From a bacterium (GTDB taxonomy: Bacteria > Joyebacterota > Joyebacteria > Joyebacterales > Joyebacteraceae): 64,000 nucleotides of DNA. A model generated the notes under the pieces. It made no database searches. It had not been told where the DNA came from and saw nothing but the letters and a program-made list of their open reading frames with translations. Positions 62,387 through 64,000 of the stretch are shown here, one piece after another. The position numbers were made by a program, and so were the translations under genes. Location of the stretch: NCBI GenBank assembly GCA_025774935.1, contig JALGZK010000009.1:30401-94400 (forward strand), written 5' to 3'. Numbering within the stretch: the stretch's first letter is position 1; every line of letters starts with the position of its first letter.

Positions 62387-63865
62387 ATGAACGCCCTGCT
62401 GATCTACCCCGAGGTCCCGGATACGTTCTGGAGCTTCAAGCACGCCTTAAGACTCATCCGCAAGAGAGCCGGTTCCCCTCCGCTCGGGCTTCTGACCGTC
62501 GCCGCCATGCTTCCAGACGACTGGGACCTCCGTCTCGTCGACCTGAACATTGGGCAGCTGGGCGATGACGACCTCGCGTGGGCCGACTGTGCCCTCGTGA
62601 GCGCCATGGTCGTCCAGAAGGAAGCGGCGCGTCGAGTCATCTCGCGCTGCAAGGCGGCCGGTCTCACGGTCATCGCCGGCGGTCCCCTCTTCACCTGCCC
62701 GGAAGGGGATATCCCGGAAGTCGACCACTTCGTTCTGAATGAGGCCGAGCGCACGCTTCCCTCGTTCCTCGCGGACTTCGCGGAGGGACGGGCGGAGCGT
62801 GTCTACAGGTCGGACGAGTTCGCCGATCTGCGGCAGACCCCGCCACCTCGATGGGACCTGATCGACGGGCGAGCGTACTCGTCGAGGAACATCCAGTATT
62901 CGCGTGGCTGTCCGTTTAACTGCGACTTCTGCAGTGTGACGGAGCTCTTCGGACACGCCTGGCGAACGAAATCCGCCGACCAGATCCTCGCCGAACTCGA
63001 CAGCCTCTACGGCGTGGGCTGGCGCGGGACCGTCGGGTTCGTCGACGACAACCTGATCGGGAACAAGGAGCTACTGCGGACCGAGCTCCTTCCGGCGCTC
63101 ATCGAGTGGCGGAAGGGCAAGTGGGGAATGACGTTCGGCACTCAGGTGACGATCGGTCTCGCGGACGACCCGGAGCTCATGGCTCTCATGGTGAAGGCGG
63201 GGTTCCAGACCGTATTCGTCGGGATCGAGAGCGTCGACGAGGGCGCCCTCACTGAGTGCAACAAGAAGCAGAACGAGAACCGCGACATGCTCGAGGACGT
63301 GAAGCGCATCCAGCGCGCCGGGCTCCAGGTGCAGGGAGGGTTCATCGTCGGATTCGACCACGACACGCCGGCGGTCTTCCAGAGGATGGCCGAGTTCATC
63401 CAGAGAAGCGGGATCACGACCGCGATGGTCGGGCTCCTGCAGGCGCCTGTGGGTACGAGTCTGTACAAGAGGCTCGAGCGCGAGGGGCGGATCAACAACC
63501 TCATGACCGGCGACAACACGGACGGCACGACGAACGTGGTGCCCGTCATGGGCCTCGAAGCCCTGCAGAAGGGATACCGGCAGATCCTGATGGATCTCTA
63601 CTCCCCGCGGAACTACTACAAGAGGCTGAGGACCTTCCTCCGGGAGTACCGGCCACCTCGCACGAGCGCCCGGCTCCGCGGGTGGCACATCCTCGCCTTC
63701 TTCCGCTCGCTGTACTACCTCGGCATCGTTGGGAAGGAGCGCTTCGAGTATCCGGGGCTCCTGCTCTGGACCCTCCTTAATCGACCGAAGGCGTTCCCGA
63801 CCGCGATCGTGCTCGCGATCTCCGGGTATCACTTCCGGAAGTGCGGGGAGCTCCTGGCTTCCTGA
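62387..63865 (+). CDS. B12-binding radical SAM protein (DUF4070 type)
   Basis: A 492-residue cytoplasmic enzyme. Residues ~1-140 form a cobalamin-binding-like Rossmann domain (LLIYPEVPDTFWSF, PPLGLLTVAAMLP, LRLVDLNI). The radical SAM core has SRGCPFNCDFC (Cys175, Cys179, Cys182) binding a 4Fe-4S cluster, VDDNLIGNK, FVGIESVDE and GGFIVGFDHD. The C-terminal ~110 residues (YSPRNYYKRLRTFLREY ... FEYPGLLLWTLLNRPKAFPTAI) fit DUF4070. Relatives methylate or rearrange unactivated carbons, some in lipid or hopanoid tailoring; the substrate here is unknown. ATG at 62387 has GGGAGG just upstream. Confidence 0.92.
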   Translation: MNALLIYPEVPDTFWSFKHALRLIRKRAGSPPLGLLTVAAMLPDDWDLRLVDLNIGQLGDDDLAWADCALVSAMVVQKEAARRVISRCKAAGLTVIAGGPLFTCPEGDIPEVDHFVLNEAERTLPSFLADFAEGRAERVYRSDEFADLRQTPPPRWDLIDGRAYSSRNIQYSRGCPFNCDFCSVTELFGHAWRTKSADQILAELDSLYGVGWRGTVGFVDDNLIGNKELLRTELLPALIEWRKGKWGMTFGTQVTIGLADDPELMALMVKAGFQTVFVGIESVDEGALTECNKKQNENRDMLEDVKRIQRAGLQVQGGFIVGFDHDTPAVFQRMAEFIQRSGITTAMVGLLQAPVGTSLYKRLEREGRINNLMTGDNTDGTTNVVPVMGLEALQKGYRQILMDLYSPRNYYKRLRTFLREYRPPRTSARLRGWHILAFFRSLYYLGIVGKERFEYPGLLLWTLLNRPKAFPTAIVLAISGYHFRKCGELLAS

Positions 63866-64000
63866 GCATCTCCCCAGAAGCCGCAGACACCCGGAGTCCT
63901 GTGTTACACAGGGACCGAGTCGCCGCTCATTCCTGAGCGGCAACCCCGAGTGAATGCTGTTCACCGCGCCGGGCCCTCGGACCCCTCTGCGTCCCCCTAA
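63866..64000. other. Right edge, no gene seen
   Basis: Contains a possible hairpin CCGCTCA/TGAGCGG near 63927-63944, without a T tract. Confidence 0.3.

Overview
This 64 kb window is high-GC DNA from an uncultured bacterium. I infer a lineage near the FCB group (Eisenbacteria- or Krumholzibacteria-like). The reasons are the many secreted proteins with FlgD-like or type IX-like C-terminal modules, the LVIVD, TolB-like and beta-helix proteins, and the cluster of kinase-propeller proteins. No taxonomic marker such as 16S rRNA is present, so this placement is inference.

Bases 1-12,500 are a compact housekeeping block on the + strand: a 5'-truncated asnA, a sulfatase-like membrane hydrolase, butyrate kinase and phosphate butyryltransferase, tRNA-Leu(UAG), trigger factor, clpP, lon, engB, a class V aminotransferase, tRNA-Lys(UUU), a small zinc-ribbon protein and tRNA-Glu(UUC). 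The order tig-clpP-lon lacks clpX, and ClpP has Asn where the catalytic Asp172 is expected.

Bases 12,500-21,400, just downstream of tRNA-Glu, form a loosely packed accessory region. It holds an RCC1-repeat protein, a small lipoprotein, a two-domain fasciclin protein, a four-helix membrane protein, a kinase-like protein and an RRM protein. Degenerate copies of the tRNA-Glu 3' end recur between these genes, several followed by a strong hairpin. This looks like serial insertion at, or duplication of, the tRNA-Glu end.

Bases 21,400-28,400 carry secreted redox and stress proteins (MsrB-MsrA fusion, cupredoxin, AhpD-like) and unknown exported proteins. Bases 28,395-35,721 hold three serine/threonine kinases in a row: two paralogous kinase-propeller proteins flank a kinase fused to an alpha/beta-hydrolase domain. 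From 35,778 to 62,146 almost everything is exported: a metallophosphoesterase, an MBL hydrolase, an LVIVD protein, a C25-like protease, an M6 metalloprotease, a GH13 enzyme, beta-helix proteins and others, with a cold-shock gene among them. The window ends with a B12-binding radical SAM protein.

Three observations stand out. (1) 58,699-60,729 is best read as one selenoprotein: an in-frame TGA sits at the first Cys of a thioredoxin-type CxxC motif and is followed by a bacterial SECIS-like hairpin. (2) Six exported proteins of unrelated fold end in a short tag, [ST]W[GS]x[ILV]Kxx[FY]R, which may be an undescribed C-terminal sorting signal operating beside the FlgD-like module found on seven other exported proteins. 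(3) The repeated tRNA-Glu 3'-end fragments partition the 12.5-21.4 kb region into cassettes.
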